This document shows, in pieces, positions 61,974 through 64,000 of a stretch of DNA of 64,000 nucleotides (positions are counted from its first letter, which is position 1; each line of letters opens with the position of its first letter). The DNA is taken from contig CM073330.1 in assembly GCA_037043015.1 (NCBI GenBank), positions 769,263-833,262 of the forward strand. Direction: 5' to 3'. Under the pieces are notes generated by a model. The model was not told the origin of the DNA. It made no database searches and worked only from the letters and a program-made list of their open reading frames with translations. Source of the DNA: Bryum argenteum. Lineage: Eukaryota; Streptophyta; Bryopsida; Bryales; Bryaceae. Position numbers and translations under genes: made by a program.

Positions 61974-64000
61974 TGAGCAAGCTCCCCTGTCTTCTTCAAC
62001 TGTCCAGCCTTGTACATACAAAGGTTGCTTTTGAGAAAATGAGGAGTGAACTCCTCATTTGCTTCTGTAAATCTCTTATTTTGCTGCTCCGTCGTCCTGC
62101 GTCAAGTTGTCAGATTTTTTTGAACGCAGTTAGAAGATAAAAGAGTAGTTGTAGATTAATGTATCAACAATCTCAATTGTAATTTCGCTGAGAAAGTATT
62201 CTTGTTTGATATCTCACGCCCTTTCTGGAGTGTTGTAGGCTCCAAGCATTATGTTTTGTTGATGTTCTATTTCTGTTTTTTTGCTTGGCTGCTTCTGTAT
62301 GAATGCTGGTCCACTTTTGGAAAGTTTCTTTGTATAGGATGACGTATTGTGTATGTCTTCTTACTATTATTTCAGAGGGCGAAAGTGGAGGTCGTGTACT
62401 GAACTATTTTCAGTAACTCAGTTGTCTTTAATTTTCGGATAACTTGATTGTCCGCCTCCAAATCGGGATGAGGGTGATCAGATCGTGTACCTTATTTTGT
62501 AAAGCAGTAAAGCTGTGGTGTAAACCATACCTCAAAGTGGACTTCGCGCTCAAACTGGCGCAGGTTCAGTAAGGGCCCACTGGAAGCTTGATAGTGGTGC
62601 AGGTCCAGTATAGTAGAGTGGTGTAAAATGGATCAGGTTCCATAATAGAGCTGGAACAGGTTCCACAACTGTAATTTTCACTTCCATATACATAATAGCT
62701 TCTCCATACAAGAGTACCATGTATGTATAGCAATCATTACAGGATGTCACTTTAGGGCATCATTTCAAGAAAACCTATCTTTTCAACTTCAGAAAATTAT
62801 AACTCATGGTAGTAGAGTCTGAACTTGATGCTTCCACTTGCTCTAGCTCTCTAATAATGTTCCCCAAGCATGAAAATTACTTGCACTTATAACATCCCTT
62901 TGGATTTCCCATGTTGAAAACTTCGCCATGACTTGGCACCTTACTAAAAGGGCCCATTGGAAGCTTGAAAATTTGAGATTCAATGTACCCATTGATTATT
63001 TGAGGGTGTGCCAATTTTGATACACTTCCAAGTCCAACATCAACTAACGACAACAAATTTGAGGAGTCCAAACATGAGGCCCAATCTGTTACATACTTCG
63101 TCCATGTACACATAGATATCATTTAAGAAGCCAACTTCAAAAGTCTCTTATACCAAAATTCTTTGAGGAGTGCACATTACACTTGGTTAGAAGCAAATCA
63201 TTTTGTTGATTACACTTGGTTAGAAGCAATTTGTTTTGTTAATTACACTTGGTTAAAAATTTCCTAATACACTTCTTCTAATTCCAAATATTCTCAGTAC
63301 TATTGTTATTACTATCAACAGAGCAAGTGTTATCTATAATATCAAAATGTCAGCTTGCAAGTTTCTAAATTTTTGTTTGATAGACTTCATATTCATGCAT
63401 TGTCCTACATTCTACTCTTACAAAGTCATTCATTTCGGACATATAGGAGGTTGTAAGAGATGCCAAACCCAATTTTTTGGTCAATAGAATACTTTGATAA
63501 ATTTGTCTTCAACATTGGATTGGTGTAGGTCTAGAATGCATTTGTGATCATTGAACTATGGATAATACATAGAATATACCAAATCATACAATCTTGGTAG
63601 AAATGCATTGTGTAAAGTATGTATAGAGTTTAGGCATCTAAAAGAATGTACTTGCATAATCTTTAAACTGTCTAAGACTATACTTTTGTCGTTGAGAAGT
63701 ACAAGTGAAGAGAAGTACTTCCATGTAATATAGATAAGTTTCCAATCATCATAAAAAGCATGTGTAATGTGAACAAGCTTATAATCTTCATGTACACAGA
63801 ACAATCTTCATAAGTAAAATATCATTGTGAGGAGATGAATAGTGAGGCAAAAATGTAGGAATATACAATGAGAACATAGAATTGTACATTTCAAACCCAT
63901 CACTATACCTAAAATAGAAATGTGGAGTGAAAATCATAAGAGATTTTGAATCTTGGTGACCTAAAATTTTGAGTATTTTGTTTATTGGTGAATTTAGTTA
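61974..64000. other. 3' region of PTPMT gene and AT-rich intergenic
   Basis: The first few hundred bases are presumably 3' UTR. At 63177-63260 a 33-bp unit starting TTACACTTGGTTAGAAGC is repeated about 2.6 times. No further gene seen. Confidence 0.5.

Overview
This is a stretch of land-plant nuclear DNA. It holds spliced protein genes with GT-AG introns, a TIR-NB-LRR immune receptor pair, a plant-type PTPMT phosphatase, a 60S ribosomal protein gene, and a large load of transposons. The TIR signature (DVFLNHRGPDVK) and the short introns suggest a non-flowering plant, possibly a bryophyte; the sequence alone does not settle the species.

Layout. About 1-17.3 kb and 29.85-36.7 kb are two copies (A and B) of one duplicated block. 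Each carries a four-exon TIR-NB-ARC-LRR gene on the + strand, preceded by the same TTAA-flanked element. Copy A has extra insertions missing from copy B: two TTAA elements (5.9 and 7.2 kb, the second hosting a nested 112-bp retroposon) and an 8.7-kb segment (8.3-17.0 kb). That segment contains a CACTA-derived fragment, another TTAA element and a 5.05-kb pogo-like DNA transposon with a nonsense-riddled transposase.

18-29.8 kb holds no intact gene. It has a C-rich block, an AT-rich broken ORF of unknown origin (20.05-20.56 kb), a CACTA mini-element with a TTAA element nested inside it (21.36-22.56 kb), and a remarkable chimera (24.1-27.6 kb) of exon-intron fragments from two host genes: organellar peptide-chain release factor 1 and the APC/C subunit APC7. 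A TACTTCAA-type microsatellite follows, then an AT-rich tract with a broken OTU-protease-like ORF (28.4-28.7 kb).

38.9-40.4 kb is a complete RPL34 gene. 40.4-51 kb is mostly transposon debris: TTAA elements, a 269-bp retroposon with 13-bp target duplications, fold-back DNA, a 9-bp-TSD MITE and a decayed Tc1/mariner transposase. 51.2-52.4 kb is a complete two-exon mitochondrial/plastid Hsp70 escort protein gene (DNL zinc finger). 53.9-55.0 kb is a degenerate array of about 50-bp units, and 57.66-58.08 kb is a tandem repeat of about 64 bp. 60.2-62.0 kb is a complete five-exon PTPMT-type dual-specificity phosphatase.

The apparently functional genes (TNL-A, TNL-B, RPL34, HEP/Zim17-like, PTPMT) are unrelated and separately transcribed. 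The strongest unexplained signals are the TTAA-specific element family, which has two insertions with matching empty sites in the paralogous block, the captured-gene chimera, and the two AT-rich broken ORFs.
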